From: CAVUCH01 sp963763095
GTDB taxonomy: Bacteria > Acidobacteriota > Vicinamibacteria > Vicinamibacterales > JAENWD01
DNA: 64,000 bases
Assembly (NCBI GenBank): GCA_963763095.1
Contig: CAVXNR010000008.1
Location: 1 to 64,000 of the forward strand
Reading direction: 5' to 3'
In this document: positions 25,552 through 35,159 of the stretch, one piece after another
Layout of the letters: the number at the start of each line of letters is the position of its first letter
Position numbering within the stretch: position 1 is the first letter of the stretch
Notes under the pieces: model-generated
Told to the model about the DNA's origin: nothing
The model's database searches: none
Seen by the model: only the letters and a program-made list of their open reading frames with translations
Made by a program: the position numbers and the translations under genes

Positions 25552-27249
25552 TCAGGCCGCGGGCGGTTCCTCCCGCGGGATTGGCTCGGCGCGCGTCACG
25601 AAGTCCCTCTTGAACTTGCGCACTGCCCCGTCGGGGAACTGCATCTCGACCTTGTCACCGTCGATCGACTTCACCTCCCCGCGGCCGTGCACCGGCACTA
25701 CGAGCAGGTCGCCCTTTCGCAGCTGGGGTGCCTGTGGCTGCAGGCTCTCGCGCAGGTGAATGCCTTCAGGGGAGAAGTCGGGCTTCGCGACCGGTGCCTC
25801 AACCACCACGGTCTGCTGTCTGGCGCATGTGTCGCACGCAGTGCAGTCGTCCCAATTGACGCTCTCACCGAAGTAGTCGAGCAGCACGCGCCAGCGGCAC
25901 AGGGCCGTCTGCGCGTACAGCACCATCCGCTCGAGCTTCTCGCGATCCGAGCGCTGCCGTTCCTCATACGCCTTCGAAACTGCCTCCAGGTCGCTCTCCT
26001 TCATGCTGCCTCTCAGCAGCGTGAACCGTCCGTCATCCTGGCGCACGAGGTCGAGGTCCTTCATGGCCGCGAGCACCACGCGCACCTTGCTCTTCGGCAC
26101 GTCCTCGGCGGTTTTCTGCACAGCCTGGAGCGTGACCGGTTCACTATCGGCACGCAGCCCGTCCAACGCGCGATGCACGCTCGCGATTTCCTCGAATTTC
26201 GGGTAACGCCCCGCAAGGAAGAATGTCTGCGTCCGGCGATCCTGCCGCTGGTAGAAGAGGATGCATCGTGCCGGTTCACCGTCGCGGCCGGCCCGGCCGG
26301 ATTCCTGGTAGTACGACTCGAGCGACCCGGGCATGTTGTAGTGCACGACGAAGCGGATGTCGGGCTTATCGATGCCCATGCCGAAGGCGTTGGTTGCCAC
26401 GATGACCCGCAGTTCGCCTGCCATGAAGCGCTCCTGCGTGTCCTTGCGCTCGCGGGCTCCAAGCTGCCCGTGATAGCGCGCCACCGGATGGCCGAGCGAA
26501 CGCACGAATTCGGTAATCTCGTCCACCTGCTTCACGGTGGACGTGTAGACGATCCCGGTGCCTTCGGTATCGGCCAGCACGCGCGCGAGCTGGCGGTGCT
26601 TGTCCTCGTCGGCCTCGGTGGACATCACCCCGTAGAACAGGTTGGGTCGGAAGGTGCCGGTGTTCACGATGTGCAGATCGGGCACGTCCAGCTGCCTGAC
26701 GATGTCGTCGATGACGGCCGGGGGAGCGGTCGCGGTAAGCGCGAGGAGCGGCGGGGAGCCGAGCACGCGGCGCGCTTCACCGAGCGCAAGGTACGTGGGC
26801 CGGAAGTCATGGCCCCACTGTGAGACGCAGTGCGCCTCGTCGATCACGAAAAGATCGATCGTCTTGCCGCGCAGGGTCTCGAGGAAGTCCCGATTCGCCA
26901 GCTGCTCGGGCGTGGTCAGGATGAACTCCGCCTTCTCGCGAGCGATCTGGTCGAACGTCTCGTCGGACTCGCTGGCGGTCAGCGTGCTGTTCACCTGCGA
27001 CGCGTCGAGCCCTAGTCCGTCCAGCTTGTCGACCTGATCCTTCATCAGCGAGATCAGCGGCGAGACCACGAGCGTCATGCCAGGGAGGTGCAGTGCCGGG
27101 AGTTGGTAGCAGAGGGACTTTCCGGCGCCCGTCGGCATGATCGCGAGGGTGTTGCGGCCCTCCATGGCCGAACGGATCACCTCTTCCTGCCCCGGCCGGA
27201 AATCCTCGAGACCGAACACCCGTTTCAGCGTTCTGCGCAGAGGGGCCAT
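25552..27249 (-). CDS. recQ: RecQ-type ATP-dependent DNA helicase
   Basis: This 3'-5' DNA helicase acts in repair and recombination. Motifs are FGLEDFRPGQEEVI (Q-motif region), Walker A MPTGAGKS, VVSPLISLM, DEAHCVSQWGHDFRP, TATAPP and QESGRAGRDGEP. The zinc-binding cysteines follow in CRWRVLLDYFGE and CTACDTC. The usual HRDC domain is absent; instead the last 55 residues form a small beta-rich module (LRKGDLLVVPVHGRGEVKSID). The ATG at 27249 was chosen because upstream sequence is intergenic. It diverges from the MFS gene. Confidence 0.9.
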   Translation of the reverse strand: MAPLRRTLKRVFGLEDFRPGQEEVIRSAMEGRNTLAIMPTGAGKSLCYQLPALHLPGMTLVVSPLISLMKDQVDKLDGLGLDASQVNSTLTASESDETFDQIAREKAEFILTTPEQLANRDFLETLRGKTIDLFVIDEAHCVSQWGHDFRPTYLALGEARRVLGSPPLLALTATAPPAVIDDIVRQLDVPDLHIVNTGTFRPNLFYGVMSTEADEDKHRQLARVLADTEGTGIVYTSTVKQVDEITEFVRSLGHPVARYHGQLGARERKDTQERFMAGELRVIVATNAFGMGIDKPDIRFVVHYNMPGSLESYYQESGRAGRDGEPARCILFYQRQDRRTQTFFLAGRYPKFEEIASVHRALDGLRADSEPVTLQAVQKTAEDVPKSKVRVVLAAMKDLDLVRQDDGRFTLLRGSMKESDLEAVSKAYEERQRSDREKLERMVLYAQTALCRWRVLLDYFGESVNWDDCTACDTCARQQTVVVEAPVAKPDFSPEGIHLRESLQPQAPQLRKGDLLVVPVHGRGEVKSIDGDKVEMQFPDGAVRKFKRDFVTRAEPIPREEPPAA

Positions 27250-27358
27250 ATTGGTTGGACGAGCCACGCGCGCGACAAAGCAACCTTCGTGCCGCGCCGA
27301 CAGATGTATGGGAGCCTCTGTCGGGCCCAATCCGCACGCGCTGTTACACTGCGCCGGC

Positions 27359-28561
27359 ATGGTGCGGCGCCCATTTCCACCGGCGGTCTGGGTGCTCGGG
27401 TGGGTGAGCCTCCTCACCGACGCCGCATCCGAAGCCATTTATCCTCTCCTCCCGTTCTTTCTCACGACGGTCCTCGGCGGCGGGCCCGTAGCGCTCGGGC
27501 TCATTGAAGGCGTGGCTGAGGGCACCAACAGCCTGCTGCGCATCGTCTCCGGCCGGCTCTCCGATCGTACCCGCGCCCGTCGCCGGCTCGTCATCGCGGG
27601 TTACATGCTCTCGTCCGCGTCGCGGCCACTCATCGCACTTGTCACCGGCTGGTGGCAGGTGCTCGCGATCCGCTTCTCCGACCGGGTGGGCAAAGGTGTG
27701 CGCAGCGCCCCGCGGGACACGCTGCTCGCGTTCTGGGCCGATTCAGCCGACCGCGGCCGTGTCTTCGGCTTCCATCGCGCGATGGACCACGCCGGGGCCG
27801 TCATCGGACCTCTCGCAGCGACCGTGTTCTTGCTGGCCGCGCCTGGGCAGTACCGCGCGCTGTTCCTGCTGACCGCCATCCCCGGCGCCATCGCGGTGGT
27901 GCTCGTATGGCGCGTGCGGGATGTGGATCCCGATCTGCCCCGAGCGATGCCGGCGGGCTTCGAGGTCGGCCTCGTCCACACTGAGGCGCAGGGTGTCCCC
28001 GCGGCGGAGGTTCGCCTCCCGCGCGCGTTCTTCGCCTACGCCGGCGTGGTTGCCATCTTCACCCTTGGCAATTCAACGGACGCGTTCCTGCTCCTCCGCT
28101 TGACCGAGGCCGCCGGCGGCCCTGCGTCCATTCCACTCGTCTGGGCCCTGCTCCATGTCGTCAAGTCGACCCTCGCCACATCCGGCGGGGCGCTGTCGGA
28201 CCGCATCGGACGGAAGCCCGTGCTCGTGGCGTCCTGGATTGTGTACGCGTCGGTGTACGCGGGTTTCGCGGTGAGCGAGTCGTTCGCGGCATTGACTGTG
28301 TGGCTGCTGGTGTACGGCGTCCACTTCGCGCTGGCGGAAGGCACCGAGAAGGCGATGGTTGCCGATCTCGCCCCCGTCTCCTTGCGCGGGACCGCCTTCG
28401 GCATCTTCCACGGGATCGTCGGCTTCGGATCACTCGCCGCGAGCGTCGTGTTCGGGGTGGTGTGGAAGACGTGGGGCGCCCCGGCGGCATTCGGCCTTGG
28501 CGCCTCGCTCGCCCTGGCGGCCAGCGTGCTGCTGCTCATGGTCGTCCACGCGGAACGGTGA
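27359..28561 (+). CDS. MFS transporter
   Basis: This is a 400-residue inner-membrane transporter with about 12 hydrophobic segments. The MFS loop motif appears as GRLSDRTRARRRL between helices 2 and 3, and again in the second half as GALSDRIGRKPVL. The substrate cannot be told. It starts SLLTDAASEAIYPLLPFFL, a pattern common in a group of poorly characterised bacterial MFS proteins. TACACT lies eight bases before the ATG, so transcription may be nearly leaderless. Confidence 0.88.
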   Translation: MVRRPFPPAVWVLGWVSLLTDAASEAIYPLLPFFLTTVLGGGPVALGLIEGVAEGTNSLLRIVSGRLSDRTRARRRLVIAGYMLSSASRPLIALVTGWWQVLAIRFSDRVGKGVRSAPRDTLLAFWADSADRGRVFGFHRAMDHAGAVIGPLAATVFLLAAPGQYRALFLLTAIPGAIAVVLVWRVRDVDPDLPRAMPAGFEVGLVHTEAQGVPAAEVRLPRAFFAYAGVVAIFTLGNSTDAFLLLRLTEAAGGPASIPLVWALLHVVKSTLATSGGALSDRIGRKPVLVASWIVYASVYAGFAVSESFAALTVWLLVYGVHFALAEGTEKAMVADLAPVSLRGTAFGIFHGIVGFGSLAASVVFGVVWKTWGAPAAFGLGASLALAASVLLLMVVHAER

Positions 28562-28579
28562 TCTCGGCTGGCGGGCTCC

Positions 28580-29548
28580 CTATCGCCGCGGCGGGACGGG
28601 CGGCGTCGGACCTGGCGCAGGTTCGGACTGCTGCTTGATCGCGGTCATCGCCAGCGACACCATCGATCCGACATCGGCGACGTTCGCCGGCAGCACCAGC
28701 GTGCTGCTCCCCCGGGCGATCTCGCCGAACTGGGTCACGTACTGCTCGGCCACCCGGAGGTTGACCGCCTCGATGCCGCCGGGGACGCCGATGGACTCGG
28801 CCACGCGCCGGATGCCTTCAGCCGTAGCCGTCGCGATGGCGAGAATCGCTTCGGCCTGGCCCTCCGCCACGTTGATCGACTGCTGCCGGTTCGCTTCCGA
28901 GTTCTTGATCGTCTGCTGCTTATGACCTTCGGCCGTGTTGATCGCCGCGTCGCGCTGTCCTTCCGACGTGAGGATCACCGCGCGCTTCTCGCGTTCGGCG
29001 CGCATCTGCTTCTCCATCGCCGCGAGCACATCGGCCGGCGGCGTGATGTTCTTGATCTCGTACCGGAGCACCTTCACGCCCCATGACTCCGACGCCTTGT
29101 CCAGCTCGCTGACCACCGAAAGGTTGATGTTCGTGCGTTCCTCGAACGTGCGATCGAGATCGATCTTGCCGATTTCACTGCGGAGCGTCGTCTGGGCGAG
29201 CTGAATGATGGCGAACAGATAATCCTGGATGCCGTACGAGGCGCGTTCCGGGTTCATCACCTTCAGGTAGAGGACGCCGTCGACGCCCACCTGGACGTTG
29301 TCGCGCGTGATGCAGACCTGCGCAGGAATGTCGATGGATTGTTCCTTCAATGAGTGCCGGTAGCGGATGACGTCCACGAACGGCACGAGGATGTGGAACC
29401 CTGCGTGGAGGATGCCGGCGAATTTGCCCAGCCGTTCGACCACATAGGCGCTCTGCTGCGGCACGACGATGGCCGTCTTGGCGAAGATGACGATCGCGAG
29501 GATGGCGAGCAGGAAGAAGACGATTGCGGTGCCGGAGACCAGGTCCAT
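28580..29548 (-). CDS. SPFH/band 7 membrane protein
   Basis: The 322-residue protein has one N-terminal transmembrane helix (residues 5-25), then an SPFH/stomatin domain (VPQQSAYVVERLGKFAGILHAGFHILVPFVD). A coiled-coil, Ala/Glu-rich region follows (about 185-265) and a Pro-rich tail. It is of the QmcA/stomatin-like type that forms large membrane rings. The NfeD-like gene lies 25 bases upstream on the same strand, the classical SPFH-NfeD partnership. Confidence 0.92.
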   Translation of the reverse strand: MDLVSGTAIVFFLLAILAIVIFAKTAIVVPQQSAYVVERLGKFAGILHAGFHILVPFVDVIRYRHSLKEQSIDIPAQVCITRDNVQVGVDGVLYLKVMNPERASYGIQDYLFAIIQLAQTTLRSEIGKIDLDRTFEERTNINLSVVSELDKASESWGVKVLRYEIKNITPPADVLAAMEKQMRAEREKRAVILTSEGQRDAAINTAEGHKQQTIKNSEANRQQSINVAEGQAEAILAIATATAEGIRRVAESIGVPGGIEAVNLRVAEQYVTQFGEIARGSSTLVLPANVADVGSMVSLAMTAIKQQSEPAPGPTPPVPPRR

Positions 29549-29573
29549 TCGAGTCCTCTGTTCGGAAGCGGGA

Positions 29574-29999
29574 TCACTCGGGAATCAGTACTAGCATCAG
29601 CTCGTCGACGCGGCGCACGCGACAGCGCTGCCCCCTGTGGATCGGGCCATGGTGCTCGTTTCGTGCGTTCCACGCCGAGCCCCGCAGTTCGGCCTTGCCG
29701 ACGCCGCCGGCGGCGATGTCCTCGATCGGAATGGCGATCTCTCCCACGAGTTGATCCACCGACACCTCTTGTGGCCGCAGCGCCTTCAGGAGCGGATTGC
29801 GGAAGAGGGCGAGCAGTCCGACCGAGAGGGCGGTGAACAGGAACCACTGGACCGGCACCTGGGCCTGCAGTCCCATCAGCTCCAATGTGCCGATCAGCAG
29901 CGCCGATAGACCGAAAAAAATCAGGTAGAAGCCTCCGGCCGACACCAACTCGAGCCCGGTCAGCGCGAGCCCGAACACCAGCCACAGCCACCAGGTCAT
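29574..29999 (-). CDS. NfeD-like membrane protein
   Basis: The 141-residue protein has three to four transmembrane helices in residues 2-65 and a C-terminal OB-fold-like NfeD domain (GEIAIPIEDIAAGGVGKAELRGSAW). It is the short NfeD form without the ClpP-like domain. It is expressed with the SPFH gene just downstream and probably acts with it in membrane organisation. The ATG at 29999 starts at the first helix; an upstream ATG would add 14 polar residues. Confidence 0.9.
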   Translation of the reverse strand: MTWWLWLVFGLALTGLELVSAGGFYLIFFGLSALLIGTLELMGLQAQVPVQWFLFTALSVGLLALFRNPLLKALRPQEVSVDQLVGEIAIPIEDIAAGGVGKAELRGSAWNARNEHHGPIHRGQRCRVRRVDELMLVLIPE

Positions 30000-30093
30000 A
30001 GGGGACGCCTTCTCAAGATGAGCCGGAGCGATTATACGCATGATTTCGGCGGGCGGCCGGGCGGCGGGCGGCGGGAGGGCTGCCGTCTGTGAC

Positions 30094-30145
30094 GTGGGGC
30101 AGGGCTTCAGCCCTGCAAGGAAGCAACGCCTTCAGCCCTGCCAGG
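30094..30145. repeat. REP-like palindrome plus degenerate second copy
   Basis: GTGGGGCAGGGCTTCAGCCC (30094-30113) and a partial copy CGCCTTCAGCCCTGCC lie in the surE-nfeD gap. Confidence 0.6.
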
Positions 30146-30191
30146 CGCGCTGGAGCGACGGGCCCGAGTCGCCACCGTGTACACTCCCGGG

Positions 30192-31002
30192 ATGCTGAGC
30201 ATCCTGGTGACCAACGACGATGGCGTCCGCAGCGACGGCATTCACGCGCTTGCCGCCGCACTGGCGTCCCTCGGCGAGGTGACCATCGTCGCGCCGATGA
30301 CGGAAGCGAGTGCGATAGGGCACGCGCTGACCCTGCGCCGTCCGTTGCGCATCGAGGAGCAGAGCCCGCGCGTCTTTGCCGTCGATGGCACGCCGACCGA
30401 CTGCGTCAACATCGCGGTCACGACGATCCTCAAGGGCCTGCCTGACCTCGTCGTCTCCGGCATCAACAAGGGGTACAACATCGGTGACGACGTGACGTAC
30501 TCGGGCACGGTCGCCGGGGCGCTCGAAGCGGCGCTGCTGGGGATCCCGGCGGTGGCGGTGTCGCTGCAGGGCGGGCTCGAGTATGAGTTCGGGTACTCCG
30601 CGGAGGCGGCGCGCACCGTGGCCGAGGCGCTGCTGCGGCAGCCACTGGGCGGGCGCACGTTCCTCAATGTCAACGTGCCGCGGGGTCGGATTCGCGGCTA
30701 CCGCACGGCGGTGCAGGCGCGGCGGAACCACGTGACCTCGGTGAGCGCGCGCGTCGATCCGCGCGGGCGCGAGTACCTACTGGATCGACGAGGCACAGGA
30801 CGACTGGCAGCCGCACGACGACTCGGACCACCAGGCGGTGGTCAGCGGCCTCGTTGCGGTGACGCCGCTGCACCCGGACTTGACGGCGCACGCGCAGCTT
30901 CGGCACGTTGACGCGATGGGACTCCCGGCCGCGACGTCGCGGTCCGCACGCCTGGCGGAGAGCGAGCCCGAGCCGCTCGGCCGGGCCGGCGATCGCGAGT
31001 AG
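30192..31002 (+). CDS. surE: 5'/3'-nucleotidase SurE, frameshifted
   Basis: SurE removes phosphate from nucleoside monophosphates. The N-terminus ILVTNDDGVRSDGIHAL carries the metal-binding Asp pair (residues 8-9), with GTPTDCVNIA and SGINKGYNIGDDVTYSGTVAGALE downstream. The frame breaks at 30773-30777, where GAGTAC-C-TACTGG has one surplus C after GTAC. Without it the reading goes YYWIDEAQDDW, the normal SurE ending, and stops at 31000-31002. TACACT lies six bases before the ATG, suggesting a leaderless message. Confidence 0.92.
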
Positions 31003-31054
31003 GACGGGGACCCCTCGACGGGGAAGCCGAGGTAGGGTAGTATCGTCAGGTTGT

Positions 31055-31131
<77 letters not shown>

Positions 31132-31149
31132 ATAGAATTCAGCGATTTA

Positions 31150-31184
31150 GGCCCGGTGGTTCTCACCGGGCCTTTTTCTTTTTG
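31150..31184 (+). terminator. Rho-independent terminator after tRNA-Pro
   Basis: GGCCCGGT (31150-31157) pairs with ACCGGGCC (31165-31172) over a 7-base loop, followed by TTTTTCTTTTT. The stem and T-tract closely resemble those of the cys attenuator. Confidence 0.9.
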
Positions 31185-31460
31185 CAGCGAGATTGCAACG
31201 TGGGCGCGAGCGCCGAATCCCGGCGTCTGACTTAAACCCGCGATTCACTTGTGTAGTCATGTGGGGCAGGCCTTCAGGCCTGCTAGAGCGCACCGATTTG
31301 CAGGGCTGAAGCCCTGCGCCACATCAGCGGTGCGATAACACCACAAGCGCCGTGCGCTGGACTGTCGGACGACCGACTGGCGGCGACTGCGTGCGGTGCT
31401 TGCTGACGAGGGCGGGACTGGGGCCCCGACGAGTGAGCGTACGTGTTGTCCTCTTCTCTC
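31185..31460. other. Non-coding gap holding a REPIN-like pair
   Basis: Between the tRNA terminator and the calpain-like gene I see no credible gene. The notable content is the inverted REP pair at 31260-31324. The rest shows no promoter or motif I can support. Confidence 0.6.
31260..31324. repeat. REPIN-like inverted pair of REP palindromes
   Basis: GTGGGGCAGGCCTTCAGGCC at the left and GGGCTGAAGCCCTGCGCCAC at the right are two palindromes in opposite orientation separated by about 17 bases. This inverted doublet is the form called REPIN. No REP-associated transposase is in the window. Confidence 0.7.
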
Positions 31461-32372
31461 CTAGATGGTGAAGAGAACTGCCTTGAACTTGGCGCGAAAC
31501 TGAGCGGGTGAAAGCAGGAGCGGCGTTGTCTTTGCCGGGTCATAGAGATGGACCTGTTGGCCCTTCATGCCCATCATTGCGTAGCCGTGAAATCCGGTCA
31601 CCACGTCATTGACCGGCAGGTTGTCTTTTGAGGCGCCGATAGTCGGCACAGTTGTCGATGCTTGGGCCGCGTCGGTAATTCGGCTCAGCGGCGTGGTTGC
31701 ATCGACTGCGAAGCCGCCGGGCAACACCCCAGTGATTTTCTTCCACCAGTCGTTAGCGGACAGTGGGAGAGCGTCAAAGTCTTCATAGCTCCCAATTTCG
31801 ACCGCAAGGGCCTTTTCGATCATCGCCGCCCAGATCGACTGACCGGTCGGATCGCTCATATAGATGAGCGAAAAATTCGAATCCGCATCGTCGGTGTACA
31901 CGACATCACTTACCTCTCGCCTCCCCCCGGGTAGCACGACAGTGAAGTACCTGGATGAACTGATCTTGTTGCCCGGGGGAGGGTTGGCCAGCGTGTCCGC
32001 AGGGAGAGCCGAGAGGTCGGTCACGACATTCGCCGAGGTTGGCGCGGGCACAAGGCCCTCGATAAGGGTCTTGCCGACGTCCGTAAACGCATGTGCCGCA
32101 AGGATCGAAGCGACGGGGCAGTTGGCGATGTGGGGTGACTGCTTGACGTCCGCGAAAGCCGGACGCCCCGATGAAGCGAACCGGGGGAAGGTTACCGCAT
32201 GAACGTCCTTGGTCACACTGTCGTTCACGGGCAGGGGCATCTTCGTCACCTTCGCCGCCCCACCCTGCGCCTGATTCGGTGGAATCTGGCTGAGCGTCCG
32301 CGCCCCTGGAGACGTGGGTGACCCCGAGGTTGGCAGCGGCAGAGTCGCCGTTCTTCTCGTGGTTTTGCACAT
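31461..32372 (-). CDS. Calpain-like (C2 family) cysteine protease homologue
   Basis: The 303-residue protein shows a calpain-type core. A Cys near residue 85 sits in NCPVASILAAHA, matching the catalytic-Cys helix. IWAAMIEKALAVEIGSYEDFDAL (about 180-202) matches the calpain WxALLEKAYAKxxGSYE block. FHGYAMMGM (His about 262) precedes VHLYDPA, where calpains have the catalytic Asn in NPWG; here the residue is Asp. No signal peptide or extra domain is seen, and the first 50 residues are Pro/Thr-rich. The ATG at 32372 follows AGGGAAAGGGC. Codon use looks less GC-biased than neighbours, and the gene follows a tRNA, so acquisition by transfer is possible. Confidence 0.7.
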   Translation of the reverse strand: MCKTTRRTATLPLPTSGSPTSPGARTLSQIPPNQAQGGAAKVTKMPLPVNDSVTKDVHAVTFPRFASSGRPAFADVKQSPHIANCPVASILAAHAFTDVGKTLIEGLVPAPTSANVVTDLSALPADTLANPPPGNKISSSRYFTVVLPGGRREVSDVVYTDDADSNFSLIYMSDPTGQSIWAAMIEKALAVEIGSYEDFDALPLSANDWWKKITGVLPGGFAVDATTPLSRITDAAQASTTVPTIGASKDNLPVNDVVTGFHGYAMMGMKGQQVHLYDPAKTTPLLLSPAQFRAKFKAVLFTI

Positions 32373-32406
32373 GCCCTTTCCCTCAAGTCGGCGCATCGCA
32401 GCGCGC

Positions 32407-32468
32407 AACCCGTGCGAGGCGGCCCTCCGGGGGCCCCGCCGGTGCACCAGCGGGGCCTCCGTCGCACG
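32407..32468 (-). terminator. Long hairpin downstream of the VOC gene
   Basis: CCCGTGCGA (32407-32415) pairs with TCGCACGGG (32460-32468), and inside it GGCCCCGC pairs with GCGGGGCC. It starts six bases after the VOC stop codon. There is no T-tract, so it may end or stabilise transcripts without being an intrinsic terminator. Confidence 0.45.
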
Positions 32469-32474
32469 GGTCAG

Positions 32475-32966
32475 CTATCTCGACTGACCCGCGAACTGCT
32501 TCATGAACGCGTCCTGCCGCTGCTTCATCTCCTCGGGCGTGAGATCCTCCTTGTGCGTGGCGATCGTCCACGTGTACCCATGCGGATCCGTGAACGTTCC
32601 GGAGCGATCGCCCCAGAACTGATCCTGCATTTGCCCCATGCCCCCCTTCAACACCTGCCCGCCGGCGGCAATCGCCTGGTTGAACAAGGCGTCGCAGTCG
32701 TCCACGTAGAGCCAGAGCGACGCCGGAGACCCGCCCATCGCCTTCGCGCCCTTGAAGCCCATCATCGCGTCGTTCAGCATGATGCGCGAATCGCCGATCC
32801 GGAGTTCAGCGTGCATGATCTTGCCGTCCGGTCCGACGGCGCGGCCCATCTCCTCTGCGCCGAGTGCCCGCTTGTACCATTCGATCGCCTCGGCGGCGTT
32901 GTCGAGGGTGAGCACCGGCGTGACGGTGTGATGCCCTTCGGGAACTGCCCTTGTCGCTTTTGCCAT
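32475..32966 (-). CDS. VOC-family (PhnB-like glyoxalase) protein
   Basis: The 163-residue protein has one PhnB-like vicinal-oxygen-chelate domain: VTPVLTLDNAAEAIEWYKRALGAEE, HAELRIGDSRIMLND and FWGDRSGTFTDPHGYTWTIATH. Members bind a metal and act on varied small molecules or antibiotics; the substrate here is unknown. The ATG at 32966 follows a perfect AAGGAGGT. The C-terminal EEMKQRQDAFMKQ helix is common in this subgroup. Confidence 0.88.
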   Translation of the reverse strand: MAKATRAVPEGHHTVTPVLTLDNAAEAIEWYKRALGAEEMGRAVGPDGKIMHAELRIGDSRIMLNDAMMGFKGAKAMGGSPASLWLYVDDCDALFNQAIAAGGQVLKGGMGQMQDQFWGDRSGTFTDPHGYTWTIATHKEDLTPEEMKQRQDAFMKQFAGQSR

Positions 32967-33391
32967 TTCGACCTCCTTACTACGTTCACGACGAACTGAC
33001 GATTCTGTTATCACGTCTGCGCGTGCGCAAGCTGATCCGACACCGACTCAGCCGAGTGTCGCGGCTTGCGCAGCGCACCTGTGCCGGTGAAGTCCCTCAG
33101 GTGTCACGGCTGACCAGCGGTGGGGTGTACCTGTGTGCTGGACTCTCGGCCGTTCTCGTCACGATCGAGCCACCCGCCCCACGAGGATCCTACGCCGCGT
33201 GGATCCTGATGCGACCGCGTGTTCGAAACGGAACAGCCCGGCGAGCCGGCTGGGAATAACCTACACTACCGTCTGGTCTCGATCCCTCGAGAGGCAGTCG
33301 GGCCGTGACCTTCGGGCCCACGCCTGCCGGGTTCGTCGAAGCGTCCTGAGGGCAATCGAAGCAGCACTCAGGAGAGAGACGACACTGAGCG
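32967..33391. other. Non-coding gap with a long imperfect hairpin
   Basis: No credible gene is seen between the VOC start and the histidine kinase. TGCGCAAGC (33024-33032) pairs with GCTTGCGCA (33064-33072), and inside it GACAC pairs with GTGTC, making a hairpin of about 50 bases. TACACT near 33263 is the only promoter-like box I noticed and is weak support for kinase transcription. Confidence 0.4.
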
Positions 33392-35150
33392 ATGCACAAT
33401 CCCTCGAGAGACCTCCCGGACGGCTACGATGTGAGCGGCGAGGTACGCCACGCAGAGGCGCTGCTGAAAACTGGCGCGTTGCAGAGCGCGATCTTCAACA
33501 GCGCCAATTTCTCCAGCATCGCTACCGACGCCAGGGGCGTCATCCAGATTTTCAACGTCGGCGCCGAGCGGATGCTCGGGTACACCGCCGCCGACGTCAT
33601 GAACAAGATCACGCCCGCCGACATTTCGGATCCGCAGGAACTGATTAGACGGGCCAAAGCGCTGAGCGTCGAGCTCGGCACGTCCATCACACCTGGTTTC
33701 GAGGCGCTGGTGTTCAAGGCGTCCCGTGGCATCGAAGACATCTACGAGCTGACCTACATCCGCAGGGACGGCACCCGCTTCCCGGCCGTGGTCTCCGTCA
33801 CGGCGCTCCGCGACGCACAGGATGCGATCATCGGCTACCTGCTGATTGGCACCGACAACACCGCCCGCAAGCAGGTCGAAGAAGAACGGAAAAAGCTCGA
33901 TCAGCGGGTCCGCGATCAGCACTTCTACACCCGCTCGCTGATCGAGTCCAACATCGATGCGTTGATGACGACCGATCCGCGCGGCATCATCACCGATGTC
34001 AACAAGCAGACGGAAGCGTTGACCGGGTGCACGCGCGACGAGTTGATCGGCGCTCCGTTCAAGAATTACTTCACCGATCCCGACAGGGCCGAAGCAGGGA
34101 TCAACCGCGTGCTGAGCGAAGGCACCGTGAGGAACTTCGAGCTCACCGCGCGGGCCCGGAACGGTCAGCTCACCGTGGTCTGGTACAACGCGACGACGTT
34201 CCACGACCGTGACCGCATCCTCCAAGGCGTCTTTGCCGCTGCCCGCGATGTCACCGAGCTGAAGCGGTTCGAGCAGACGCTCCGGCAGAAGAACGTCGAG
34301 CTGGAAGCCGCCAGCCGCATGAAATCCGAGTTCCTCGCGAACATGTCGCACGAGCTGCGGACGCCGTTGAACGCCATCATCGGCTTCTCCGAGGCGCTCA
34401 GGGACGGTCTGGTGGGCGACATGACCGATCAGCAGCGAGAGTTCATCGGCGACATTTACGCCAGCGGCAAGCACCTGTTGTCGCTCATCAATGACATCCT
34501 CGATCTGTCGAAAGTGGAAGCGGGCAAGATGACGCTCGACCTGGAGCCAGTGGAGGTGTCTTCGTTTCTGGAGAGCAGCCTCTCCATCATCAGAGAGAAG
34601 GCGAGCGCACGACGTATTCGCGTGGTGATGGATGAGGCCGCCGACGTTGGTACCGATTCAGGCGGATGCTCGCAAGGTCAAACAAATTCTCTACAACCTG
34701 CTTTCGAATGCGGTGAAGTTCACCAATGAGGGCGGCGAGGTGAAGCTGCGGGCCTGCCGCGTCTCGCGTGCGGACGTCGGCACCCCTTCCGGGGCGTGGC
34801 ATGGTCGGAGCGTCGCCCTGGCGGACAGCGAGTTCTCGGAGTTTCTCGAGGTCAGCGTCACGGACAGCGGCATTGGAATCACTTGCGATGGGTTGGCGCG
34901 ATTGTTCCAGCCGTTCAGCCAGGTGGACAGCGGCCTCGCCCGAAAGTTCGAAGGCACAGGCCTCGGCCTGGCGATGGTGAAGTTGCTGGCCGAGTTGCAT
35001 GGCGGCACCGTTGCCGTGGCGAGCGCCGTGGGACGCGGCTCCCGCTTCACGGTGTGGCTGCCCGTGCGCACGGTGGAAGACGGGGCCCTGCCGCTCGATG
35101 GCCGCGTACACGTGGAGAGTCCGGCGAGCCATGTCGGGCTGGAAGGTTGA
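33392..35150 (+). CDS. PAS-PAS sensor histidine kinase, frameshifted
   Basis: This cytoplasmic two-component sensor has two PAS domains (about residues 28-158 and 180-290). A HisKA domain follows with the phospho-accepting His near 320 (ANMSHELRTP), then an HATPase domain. No transmembrane segment is visible, so the signal is probably sensed in the cytoplasm. The frame breaks at 34649-34654 (GGTACC). Removing one base restores the N-box read as IQADARKVKQILYNLLSNAVKFT, and the G-box KFEGTGLGLAMVKLL follows in the second frame to the stop at 35150. The response-regulator gene starts ten bases later and is the likely partner. Confidence 0.88.
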
Positions 35151-35159
35151 CGGTCGGAC

